Source: a virus. Taken from it: a stretch of 22,452 nt of DNA. The first letter of the stretch is position 1. The number at the start of each line of letters is the position of its first letter. The DNA lies in IMG/VR virus record IMGVR_UViG_3300030090_007208, positions 1 through 22,452 of that record; one strand, 5' to 3'. The position numbers and the translations under genes are program-made. Below, one piece after another: positions 1-7,361 of this stretch. The notes beneath the pieces are model-generated. The model was not told the origin of the DNA, did no database searches, and was given only the letters and a program-made list of their open reading frames with translations.

Positions 1-414
1 TATAAGGTTTTAATGGGAGATAAATCAGATAATATTGAGGGAGTTAAAGGATTAGGTCCTAAAAAACTACCAAAAATAGTTCCTGATATAATCACCGAAA
101 GGGTCTTGGATTTAGATTCCATCGTTCAAGAAGCTTTAGAAGGGGAAGAACCTATGCACGAAAGAATTGTGGCGTCGGAGCATCAATTAGAAATAAATGA
201 AAAGTTAATGGATTTAAAAAATCCACCAATTTCAGGAGAATTAAAAAAGCAAATTCGTATGTTAATGAATGAACCAATAAATTTGCTCTCCCGAAATAGT
301 TTTACTACAATGTATCATGATGATTGTATGGGAAATGCTTTACAAATTCCAGACACATGGTTAACTCAACATTTTGTAAAATTAAATAGTTACGCTGAAT
401 CAACACATGAATAA
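1..414 (+). CDS. rnh: 5'-3' exonuclease / RNase H (flap endonuclease family), C-terminal part
   Basis: The gene enters from the left edge already open: the frame reads YKVL before the first ATG at 13, so the true start lies outside the window. The visible part begins with the helix-three-turn-helix region of the FEN/T4 RNase H family, GDKSDNIEGVKGLGPKKL. Its GDxSDNI segment carries conserved metal-site aspartates, and its GVKGLGPK segment binds duplex DNA. In T4 this nuclease removes RNA primers and flaps during lagging-strand synthesis. The remaining 100 or so residues are a helical C-terminal tail without a further motif I recognise. It overlaps the helicase start by 8 bases, so the two are probably co-translated. 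The family call is firm. The symbol is by analogy to T4, and a DNA polymerase I-type 5' exonuclease domain is the alternative. Confidence 0.85.
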   Translation, partial: YKVLMGDKSDNIEGVKGLGPKKLPKIVPDIITERVLDLDSIVQEALEGEEPMHERIVASEHQLEINEKLMDLKNPPISGELKKQIRMLMNEPINLLSRNSFTTMYHDDCMGNALQIPDTWLTQHFVKLNSYAESTHE

Positions 415-1765
415 ACTTACACAATATGGTCATCCGTTTCAAACAAAAGCATTAGCTGCGTTAGTAACAGATAGGGATTTTTTACAACAGTCAGCTGACA
501 TTGTATCTCCTGAATATTTTGATTCTGATGCAAGTAAATGGATTGTTCGTAAAACACTAACTTATTTTAATGAATATAGAACAACACCAACAATGGAAGT
601 TTTTAAAGTTGAGGTTGAAAAAATTCAAAATGAAGTACAAGCAGTTGCTGTAAAAGAACAACTAAAAGAAACATATAAATCATCACAAGTAAAAGATCTT
701 GAATATATTAAAGATACTTTTCTTGATTTTTGTAAAAATCAAACACTTAAAAATGCAATCGTACAATCTGTCGATTTACTTCAAAATGGTCAATATGACG
801 ACATAAAAGCAATCATAGATGAAGCTATGAAAGCTGGTGCGGCTAAAGATATTGGGCATGACTATATAGTAGGAATAGAGGAGAGATTAACTAAGTCAAG
901 CAGAAGCACGGTCAAAACTGGATGGAATGTTATTGATGAAATTATGGATGGTGGATTAGGTGGTGGTGAGTTAGGTGTTATGGTGGCGCCCGCTGGTATT
1001 GGTAAATCGTGGTGTTTACAGGCAATTGGAGCAGCTTCCGTCAAAAGAGGGTTATCTGTGGTTCACTATACATTAGAGTTGAACGAAAACTATGTTGGTC
1101 TAAGATATGATTCTATATTTAGTGGAGTTACAACTGCTAACATAAAATATTATAAAGAAGATGTACAAAAGAAAATTAGTGAATTAGATGGTAGGTTGAT
1201 AATCAAATACTATCCTACAAAATCAATCACAGTTCAAACTTTATCCGCTCATCTAAAACAATTAGAATTGCAGGATATGAAACCTGATTTGATGCTTGTT
1301 GATTATGCAGATTTATTAATCGGTACAGGTAGAGAAAAAAGACATATATTAGAATCAATATACGAAGATTTGAGGGGTTTAGCAGGTGAGTTTGATACGC
1401 CAGTATGGACTGCATCACAAGCTAATCGTTCTTCATTGGAGGAGGAAATTATAGACGCGAGTAAAGTTGCGGAGAGTTATGCAAAAGTTATGATAGCTGA
1501 TTTTGTAGTTTCTTTGAGTAGAAAAGTTGAGGACAAAATATCAAATACAGGCAGATTTCACGTGATAAAAAATAGATTCGGAATAGATGGGATTACATAT
1601 CCAGCTATGATGAATACAAACATAGGTAAAATTGAAGTGCATGAATCAACTTCAAAAAGTGGCAAGGAACAACAATCTAAAATGGATAATTCTGAAGAGT
1701 ATTTGCGTAAAACATTATCAAACAAATACAATGATATGAATAAATCTGTAGATGGTTTTGAATAA
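407..1765 (+). CDS. 41: replicative DNA helicase, DnaB / T4 gp41 type
   Basis: A 452-residue protein with the two-part layout of DnaB-family helicases. Residues 1 to about 150 form an all-helical N-terminal domain. About 165-420 form a RecA-like ATPase core starting at TGWNVIDEIMDGGLGGGELG. The Walker A loop is APAGIGKS (residues 194-201, Lys200, Ser201), and the Walker B strand LMLVDYADLL has Asp299. The QANRSS segment and the RFHVIKNRFG segment near the end match the later helicase motifs. The ring helicase unwinds DNA ahead of the phage polymerase and recruits primase, but no primase gene is in this window. The ATG lies inside the end of the exonuclease gene, and the length is close to T4 gp41 (475 residues). 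The C-terminal 35 residues are polar and probably disordered. Confidence 0.93.
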   Translation: MNKLTQYGHPFQTKALAALVTDRDFLQQSADIVSPEYFDSDASKWIVRKTLTYFNEYRTTPTMEVFKVEVEKIQNEVQAVAVKEQLKETYKSSQVKDLEYIKDTFLDFCKNQTLKNAIVQSVDLLQNGQYDDIKAIIDEAMKAGAAKDIGHDYIVGIEERLTKSSRSTVKTGWNVIDEIMDGGLGGGELGVMVAPAGIGKSWCLQAIGAASVKRGLSVVHYTLELNENYVGLRYDSIFSGVTTANIKYYKEDVQKKISELDGRLIIKYYPTKSITVQTLSAHLKQLELQDMKPDLMLVDYADLLIGTGREKRHILESIYEDLRGLAGEFDTPVWTASQANRSSLEEEIIDASKVAESYAKVMIADFVVSLSRKVEDKISNTGRFHVIKNRFGIDGITYPAMMNTNIGKIEVHESTSKSGKEQQSKMDNSEEYLRKTLSNKYNDMNKSVDGFE

Positions 1766-1770
1766 AGTAG

Positions 1771-1827
1771 AGTATATATTATATTTAGTTATGAGTTTTT
1801 TATATCGAAAACAAAACAATATATACT
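1771..1827. repeat. inverted repeat in the helicase-reductase gap
   Basis: The 83-base gap between helicase and reductase contains a perfect 10-base inverted repeat. AGTATATATT (1771-1780) is the reverse complement of AATATATACT (1818-1827), with 37 bases between. The interval also holds GTTTT and AAAAC runs that could pair inside it. A weak sigma70-like pair, TTGAAT at 1758 and TATATT at 1780 (16 bases apart), overlaps the left arm. The right arm ends 6 bases before the AGGAGA ribosome binding site (1834-1839) of the reductase. It could be an operator or a leader hairpin. The arms are almost entirely A and T, so chance is a real alternative. Confidence 0.35.
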
Positions 1828-1848
1828 TCGGTTAGGAGAAAGTTTTAA

Positions 1849-3858
1849 ATGGAAAAATTTAAGTTATCTGATAATTTTCTTAATAAATTTAAGAGAAAGA
1901 AGGCACCATTTGGTTTTAACGGATTAGGTGAATTGGTTTATATGAGAACATATTCTCGTATAAAAGAGAATGGTAAAAATGAAAGATGGTGGGAAACGGT
2001 TCAGAGGGTTGTAGAGGGAACATACTCAATGCAAAAAGAACATATTGAATCATTATCATTAGGTTGGAATGCATGGCAAGCACAAAGGTCGGCGCAAGAG
2101 ATGTATGAAAGAATTTTTAATATGAAGTTCTTACCACCAGGTCGTGGTTTATGGGCTATGGGTACACCAATCACAGAAGAAAAGAATTTATACGCGGCAC
2201 TTAATAATTGTGCATTCGTATCAACTAAAACACTCAAAGAAGATTATTCAAAACCATTTTGTTTCTTAATGGACGCATCTATGTTAGGTGTTGGAGTTGG
2301 ATTTGATACCAAAGGTGCTGGTGAGATTATAATAAAAGGTGTTAACAAAGATAGAAATGAAGAGGTATATGAAATACCCGATACTCGTGAGGGTTGGGTA
2401 GAATCACTTCGTTTACTTTTAGAAAGTTACTTTCACGGAACTGCTCACGTAGAGTTTGACTATACTAAGATACGAGATGAAGGAGAACCAATCAAAGGTT
2501 TTGGAGGAGTAAGTTCAGGTCCTGAACCACTAAAAGAAGTACACAATAGTATTAGAAAAGTATTAGAGGATAATAGCGGAGAACCAATCACAATCACAAC
2601 AATCGTAGATATTATGAATCTAATCGGTAAATGTGTTGTGGCTGGTAATGTAAGAAGAACAGCAGAGATTGTTTTTGGTGACCCACATAATGAAGAGTAT
2701 TTAGATTTAAAAAACTACAAAGTAAATCCTGATAGAGAAACTTATGGTTGGACATCCAATAATAGTATTTTCGCAGAGTTAGGAATGGATTACACAGAAG
2801 CTGCAAAAAGAATAATAGATAATGGTGAGCCAGGTTTTGCTTGGTTAGATAATATGAGACATTATTCTCGTATGAAAAATGGTGGTGATAACAAAGACCA
2901 TAGAGCTATGGGTGGTAATCCGTGTTTAGAGCAAACCTTAGAGTCATATGAATTATGTTGTTTGGTTGAGACATTTCCTAGCAATCACGATTCATTTGAG
3001 GACTATGCTAGAACATTAAAATACGCATATCTTTATGCAAAAACAGTCACATTGGGTGGAACTCATTGGGCTGACACAAATAGGGTTATGTTGAGAAACA
3101 GAAGAATTGGTTGTAGTGTGAGCGGAGTCGCACAATTTATTACAAAAAATGGTTTGGGTGAATTAAAAGATTGGTTGGAAGATGGTTATGATGTCATAAA
3201 AGAATGGGACACAAAATATTCAGATTGGTTCGCAGTCCCACGTTCAATCAAAACTACCTCAGTTAAACCAAGCGGTACGGTATCTTTATTAGCAGGTGCT
3301 ACACCAGGCTTACATTATCCTGAGAGTAGATTTTATATTAGAAGAATTAGGTTGTCAAAACATTCAGAGTTGATTGAACCTATGAAAAAAGCAGGTTATA
3401 AGATAGAACCAGCCTTTGGTTCAGAGGATACGACTTCGGTTGTTGAAGTTCCTGTTGATGTTGGTGAGGGGATAAGAACCGCATCAGAGTTATCAATATG
3501 GGAACAATTCTCTTTAGCAGCTTTTATGCAAAGACATTGGGCTGATAATCAGGTTAGTTGCACAGTTACATTTAATCCAGAAACAGAGGGGGATGAAATA
3601 TCGCATGTATTGAATTATTTTCAATACCATTTAAAAGGTATTTCACTATTACCACGACACGATTATGGTGCTTACAAACAAATGCCATATGAGTCTATAG
3701 ATGAAAATGAATATAAAAAGCAAGTTAGTAAACTTAGTAAACTATCATTTGGAGTTATCAAAAATGAAGAAGCTGAAATTGATAAGTTCTGTAATAACGA
3801 TAGTTGTGAAGTTCCCTCTTTAACTGGTGATAATGATGACCAAGAATACGCAAACTAA
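1849..3858 (+). CDS. nrdJ: adenosylcobalamin-dependent (class II, monomeric) ribonucleoside-triphosphate reductase
   Basis: A 669-residue enzyme that reduces ribonucleotides to deoxyribonucleotides using vitamin B12 coenzyme, so it needs neither oxygen nor a second subunit. It matches the Lactobacillus leichmannii RTPR family. Cys121 (NNCAFVST) and Cys370 (YELCC) correspond to the redox pair. Cys359 and Glu361 in NPCLEQ correspond to the thiyl-radical Cys and its glutamate, and the 11-residue distance from Cys359 to Cys370 equals that in the known enzyme. A C-x4-C pair (Cys648, Cys653) near the end matches the swinging re-reduction cysteines. TTSVKPSGTVSLL is the conserved late barrel motif. 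The ATG follows AGGAGA at 1834-1839. The protein is slightly shorter than the 739-residue Lactobacillus enzyme. Its base composition is a little richer in GC than the replication genes. No nrdA/B or nrdD gene is visible. Confidence 0.93.
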   Translation: MEKFKLSDNFLNKFKRKKAPFGFNGLGELVYMRTYSRIKENGKNERWWETVQRVVEGTYSMQKEHIESLSLGWNAWQAQRSAQEMYERIFNMKFLPPGRGLWAMGTPITEEKNLYAALNNCAFVSTKTLKEDYSKPFCFLMDASMLGVGVGFDTKGAGEIIIKGVNKDRNEEVYEIPDTREGWVESLRLLLESYFHGTAHVEFDYTKIRDEGEPIKGFGGVSSGPEPLKEVHNSIRKVLEDNSGEPITITTIVDIMNLIGKCVVAGNVRRTAEIVFGDPHNEEYLDLKNYKVNPDRETYGWTSNNSIFAELGMDYTEAAKRIIDNGEPGFAWLDNMRHYSRMKNGGDNKDHRAMGGNPCLEQTLESYELCCLVETFPSNHDSFEDYARTLKYAYLYAKTVTLGGTHWADTNRVMLRNRRIGCSVSGVAQFITKNGLGELKDWLEDGYDVIKEWDTKYSDWFAVPRSIKTTSVKPSGTVSLLAGATPGLHYPESRFYIRRIRLSKHSELIEPMKKAGYKIEPAFGSEDTTSVVEVPVDVGEGIRTASELSIWEQFSLAAFMQRHWADNQVSCTVTFNPETEGDEISHVLNYFQYHLKGISLLPRHDYGAYKQMPYESIDENEYKKQVSKLSKLSFGVIKNEEAEIDKFCNNDSCEVPSLTGDNDDQEYAN

Positions 3859-3889
3859 AATTTCACATACAAAAAGCGGACAGGCAGTA

Positions 3890-3913
3890 GACACACCTGT
3901 GAAAAAATGTGTC
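3890..3913 (+). promoter_or_regulatory. possible leader hairpin before the TonB-dependent receptor
   Basis: In the 83 bases between reductase and receptor, GACACA (3890-3895) is the reverse complement of TGTGTC (3908-3913), with a 12-base interval CCTGTGAAAAAA. An inner CACA/TGTG pairing is a competing fold. The element ends about 17 bases before the AAGGAGA ribosome binding site at about 3929-3935. It could be an mRNA leader structure for the receptor transcript. No convincing -35/-10 pair is visible here, so where transcription of the receptor starts is unclear. A six-base stem is short enough to be chance. Confidence 0.25.
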
Positions 3914-3941
3914 GTACTAAACAATAACAAGGAGATTCGAT

Positions 3942-6716
3942 ATGAAAAGTCGTAATCTAATTGCTATGATGATGACTCTACTAACACCGATGATGTTGTT
4001 TGCACAATCGGTAACAGGAACAGTTACATCAGAAGCAGGAGACCCTTTAGCTAATGCTAATATTGTTGTAGTTGGTACTGATTTAGGTACAATTTCAGAT
4101 GAAACTGGAACATTTGTACTTGATTTAGGTGCTGGTGACTATACAATTACAGCTACAGTAATTGGGTTTAAACCACAATCACAACTTGTGAAGATTACAG
4201 AAGCTGATACAGACTTGATGATGGCTTTTGTTCTACCGCTAAACGTGATTGAATTGTCAGACGTTGAAGTTCTTGCTTCAAGAGCTGACGATAAAACACC
4301 TGTTGCTTACACAACCGTTAGTAAAGAAGAGTTAGAAGTTCGTCTTGGTTCACAAGATATTCCGATGGCTTTAAATACTACACCAAGTGTATATGCAACA
4401 CAACAAGGTGGTGGTGCGGGTGATGCTCGTATCAATGTTCGTGGATTCAACCAAAGAAACGTAGCAGTTATGATTAACGGAGTTCCCCAAAATGATATGG
4501 AGAACGGATGGGTTTATTGGAGTAACTGGGATGGAGTAGCCGATGCTGCTAACTCAATTCAGTTACAAAGAGGTCTATCAGCGGTTAATTTAGCTACACC
4601 ATCTATTGGTGGAACCATGAACATCATTACAGACCCAGCTGCAAACGAGAGAGGTGGTAAGTTTAAACAAGAGGGTGGTGCAGGTAATTTCTTGAAAACA
4701 ACTTTTAACTACAATACTGGTTTGATGATGGGTGATAAATTAGCGTTGAGTGGTACACTTGTTCGTAAGACAGGTGATGGTATCATTGATGCTACTTGGA
4801 CAGACGCATGGGCATACTACCTAGGTAGTAGTTTTCAAATGAATGAGAACAATCGATTCGAACTTTACGCGATTGGTGCTCCACAACGACATGGACAAAA
4901 TCTATATAAACAGAACATAGCTACATACTCACAAGATTTAGCTGGGGATATAGATGGATATGACGTTACTGCTTTCGCAGAGGGTAATAAGTTCGAGACA
5001 GAAGCCGGTAGAACATTCAACCAAAATTGGGGGCCTGTAAGTTCCGATTACACAGGTAAACAATACTGGTATATGTATGGTGTCGGTGGATTGTTCGGTG
5101 GTGGAAACCAACCAAGATACAACTCTAACTTTTTGAATGAAAGAGAAAACTTCTTTCACAAACCATTGGTTAACCTTAACCATTTTATGACCATTAACGA
5201 AAAGACAAGACTAAGTTCAGTATTGTATTGGAGTGGTGGTTCAGGTGGTGGAACTGGTACTTATGGTTCATCATTCAGAAAACCAGCAGTTGACGGACAG
5301 AAATGGTATAGAAGTTCACCTTGGGGTTGGGATTGGGATGCAGCTATCGCAACCAACTCTGATAGGGTAGACGCTAACTTTCACGCAACAGAGAATCGTT
5401 CAAAAGGTATTCTTCGTAACTCAATCAACAGACAAAACACTTATGGTTTGATTTCTAAACTTAACTACGATGTTAGTGATGAGTTAGAAATACAAGTCGG
5501 TCTTGATTGGAGAACAGCAGGTATTGAACACGCTCGTGAGGTACGTGACCTACTTGGTGGTGACTATTATGTAGACTACGCCGACGACAACGCACCTGAT
5601 GGTAAAGTTGTTCGTTTAGGTGATGAAATTGCTTATCACAACTCTACAACCGTAGATTGGATTGGTGGATTCTTACAAGGTAACTACACCAAGGATAAAC
5701 TAAACCTATATGGTATGGGTGGATTATCAAGTATTAAATATACTTACCAAGACCACTTTACAGTAGCTAACGAAGTAGTTGAAGCAGATGCTATTTCTAC
5801 TTTCCAAATCAAGGGTGGAGCTATGTATGACGTTGATGATAATGTTAGTGTGTTCGCTAACACAGGATACGTTCAGAAACCACCAATTATGGATAACGTA
5901 ATCTACTATGATGGTACAGTTGCGTCAGACCCATCTAACGAGAAGTTTGTCAGTTCAGAAGCTGGTGTAAATTTCAACACCGAAAATGTAGCAGTCAAAG
6001 TGAGTGCTTACAATACTGATTGGATGGATAGAAACCTAACTAAATCTGTCACAACAGGTCAAGGTGACTCAGGTGATACCGACGTTATTTTCTTGAGTGG
6101 TATCAATCAGAAACACCAAGGTCTTGAGATTGAAGCTTCTATGAAACTTAATGATATGATTCGTTTAGACGGAGCTGTTTCATTTGGTAATTGGAAGTTT
6201 GACGGAGATGCTAAAGGTAACTACCAAGAGAATGAGTATAATGCAGAGGGTCAAGTTATTGGTTTAAAGACCACACCTTACTCTTATGCACTTGATGGAT
6301 TATGGGTAGGTGACATGCCTCAGACAGCTTATGTTATGGGTGCTACACTTACACCAATCAAAGGTCTTAGACTACAAGGTATCTTGAAGATGTACGATAA
6401 GAACTACTCAGATTGGAGTCCAAATGCACGTGAGTATGATGGTAGTGATGCAGACGCTGACAGAAGTCAAGTTTGGATGGCACCAAAGTATAATCGTTTA
6501 GACCTACATGGTTCTTACAAACTACCAAAGATTGGTGGTTTAGATATGAGTGTTAACGCTCATATATTCAACGCGTTAGATGCAGTTTATGTACAAGATG
6601 CCGTTGATAATTCACAGTACAATGGTTTTGGTGATAAACTTCACCTACCACATAACGCAGAGGTATTCTTAGGAACACCACGTTATGCTAATATTGGATT
6701 AGTTGTCAATTTCTAG
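3942..6716 (+). CDS. TonB-dependent outer-membrane receptor with carboxypeptidase-regulatory-like N-terminal domain
   Basis: A complete 924-residue receptor. Residues 1-21 are a signal peptide (basic start, Met/Leu-rich core, cleavage expected at LFA|QS). About 24-100 form a carboxypeptidase-D-regulatory-like beta domain (VTGTVTSEAGDPLANANIVV). A TonB-box-like stretch DVEVLA lies at 107-112. A plug domain follows (INVRGFNQRNVAVMINGVP through GGTMNIITDPA), then a barrel of about 650 residues ending IGLVVNF, whose terminal Phe is the usual signal for barrel assembly. Such receptors import siderophores, cobalamin or glycans across the outer membrane using TonB energy. The layout is that of FCB-group bacteria. 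A ribosome binding site AAGGAGA precedes the ATG and a strong terminator follows. It is GC-richer than the replication genes: rough hand counts of two 60-base lines give 40 and 47 percent against 27 and 30. This suggests later acquisition. The substrate cannot be read from sequence. Confidence 0.93.
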   Translation: MKSRNLIAMMMTLLTPMMLFAQSVTGTVTSEAGDPLANANIVVVGTDLGTISDETGTFVLDLGAGDYTITATVIGFKPQSQLVKITEADTDLMMAFVLPLNVIELSDVEVLASRADDKTPVAYTTVSKEELEVRLGSQDIPMALNTTPSVYATQQGGGAGDARINVRGFNQRNVAVMINGVPQNDMENGWVYWSNWDGVADAANSIQLQRGLSAVNLATPSIGGTMNIITDPAANERGGKFKQEGGAGNFLKTTFNYNTGLMMGDKLALSGTLVRKTGDGIIDATWTDAWAYYLGSSFQMNENNRFELYAIGAPQRHGQNLYKQNIATYSQDLAGDIDGYDVTAFAEGNKFETEAGRTFNQNWGPVSSDYTGKQYWYMYGVGGLFGGGNQPRYNSNFLNERENFFHKPLVNLNHFMTINEKTRLSSVLYWSGGSGGGTGTYGSSFRKPAVDGQKWYRSSPWGWDWDAAIATNSDRVDANFHATENRSKGILRNSINRQNTYGLISKLNYDVSDELEIQVGLDWRTAGIEHAREVRDLLGGDYYVDYADDNAPDGKVVRLGDEIAYHNSTTVDWIGGFLQGNYTKDKLNLYGMGGLSSIKYTYQDHFTVANEVVEADAISTFQIKGGAMYDVDDNVSVFANTGYVQKPPIMDNVIYYDGTVASDPSNEKFVSSEAGVNFNTENVAVKVSAYNTDWMDRNLTKSVTTGQGDSGDTDVIFLSGINQKHQGLEIEASMKLNDMIRLDGAVSFGNWKFDGDAKGNYQENEYNAEGQVIGLKTTPYSYALDGLWVGDMPQTAYVMGATLTPIKGLRLQGILKMYDKNYSDWSPNAREYDGSDADADRSQVWMAPKYNRLDLHGSYKLPKIGGLDMSVNAHIFNALDAVYVQDAVDNSQYNGFGDKLHLPHNAEVFLGTPRYANIGLVVNF

Positions 6717-6727
6717 GAGTTTTAATT

Positions 6728-6757
6728 AGGGGGGATTTATTCCCCCCTTTCTCTTTT
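6728..6757 (+). terminator. intrinsic terminator after the receptor gene
   Basis: An 8-base-pair stem, AGGGGGGA (6728-6735) with TCCCCCCT (6741-6748), closes a TTTAT loop and is followed by a T-rich tract, TTCTCTTTT. It begins 12 bases after the receptor stop. Six consecutive G-C pairs in a genome this rich in A and T make chance unlikely. It would isolate the receptor transcript from the genes to the right. Confidence 0.88.
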
Positions 6758-6764
6758 CAATATC

Positions 6765-7292
6765 ATGGAAGAAAAAAAAATATTAACAGAAGTAAAGACT
6801 TGGATAACCGAGTATTTAGAAATACCAAATGAAAATTTTGGTGGTATGCCAGTATGTCCCTTTGTAAAAGCTGAAAGGGAAAAAAACAAATTAATGTTCG
6901 AAATCTGGTACCCGAATAAAACATCATTTATCGAAGTATTAGATAAATTTAAAAATAGTGAATTTTCATCAGCCTTAGTAATATGTATGAATACAGATGG
7001 ATTACTTTGGGAAGAGGTTGATAGAAAAAAATATCAAAAAACAATTCAAATCTTAATGAAAGAAAACGGATATACGGATATCAAAGCTTTATGTTTCTCA
7101 CCGTTTGAACATCACACAGCGGCCGGGGAAGAAACAAGAAAAGGTTCACCATACTTTTTAATTAATATAGCCGGTACAGATGAATTAAATGTAGCACATC
7201 GAAAATTATTAAAAACATCTTACTTTGATAAATTTACTGATGACGAGGTAAAGACCTTAAAAGTATATCCTAAAAAGAAGAAAAAATTATAA
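6765..7292 (+). CDS. DUF1415-like protein of unknown function
   Basis: A 175-residue soluble protein without signal peptide or membrane segment. From memory of the bacterial DUF1415 family, three features agree: a CPFVKAER segment near residue 31 (family pattern CPFAK), a middle helical part ending in a CFSPFEHHTAAGE segment (family pattern of F-H-P then an aromatic-rich loop), and a following RKGSPYFLINIA segment (family pattern N-R-S-P-Y-P). The relationship is therefore likely but distant, and the family's function is unknown. The C-terminus is a lysine-rich tail. It starts 8 bases after the receptor terminator, with no clear ribosome binding site before its ATG. It must therefore be transcribed from read-through or an unseen promoter. 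It precedes the polymerase promoter. Confidence 0.55.
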   Translation: MEEKKILTEVKTWITEYLEIPNENFGGMPVCPFVKAEREKNKLMFEIWYPNKTSFIEVLDKFKNSEFSSALVICMNTDGLLWEEVDRKKYQKTIQILMKENGYTDIKALCFSPFEHHTAAGEETRKGSPYFLINIAGTDELNVAHRKLLKTSYFDKFTDDEVKTLKVYPKKKKKL

Positions 7293-7300
7293 AAAAACAC

Positions 7301-7330
7301 TTGACAAGTATAGGTTTTTTTTCGTATATT
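7301..7330 (+). promoter_or_regulatory. sigma70-like promoter upstream of the DNA polymerase gene
   Basis: TTGACA (7301-7306) and TATATT (7325-7330) are separated by 18 bases, which is a near-consensus sigma70 promoter. It lies 31 bases before the polymerase start codon. The same arrangement, with the same CAC before the -35, GTATAG after it, TTCG before the -10 and ACATAAATTA downstream (7334-7343), recurs at 13877-13906. The two copies therefore support each other as a conserved phage promoter class, probably for early or replication genes. Confidence 0.85.
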
Positions 7331-7361
7331 CTAACATAAATTAAATTGGGAAATTATATAG

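Noticed and set aside
3859-3941. Possible cobalamin riboswitch between reductase and receptor
   Set aside because: The gap is only 83 bases and contains no recognisable B12-box, which is too short for the known riboswitch class. The short GACACA/TGTGTC hairpin does not resemble it.
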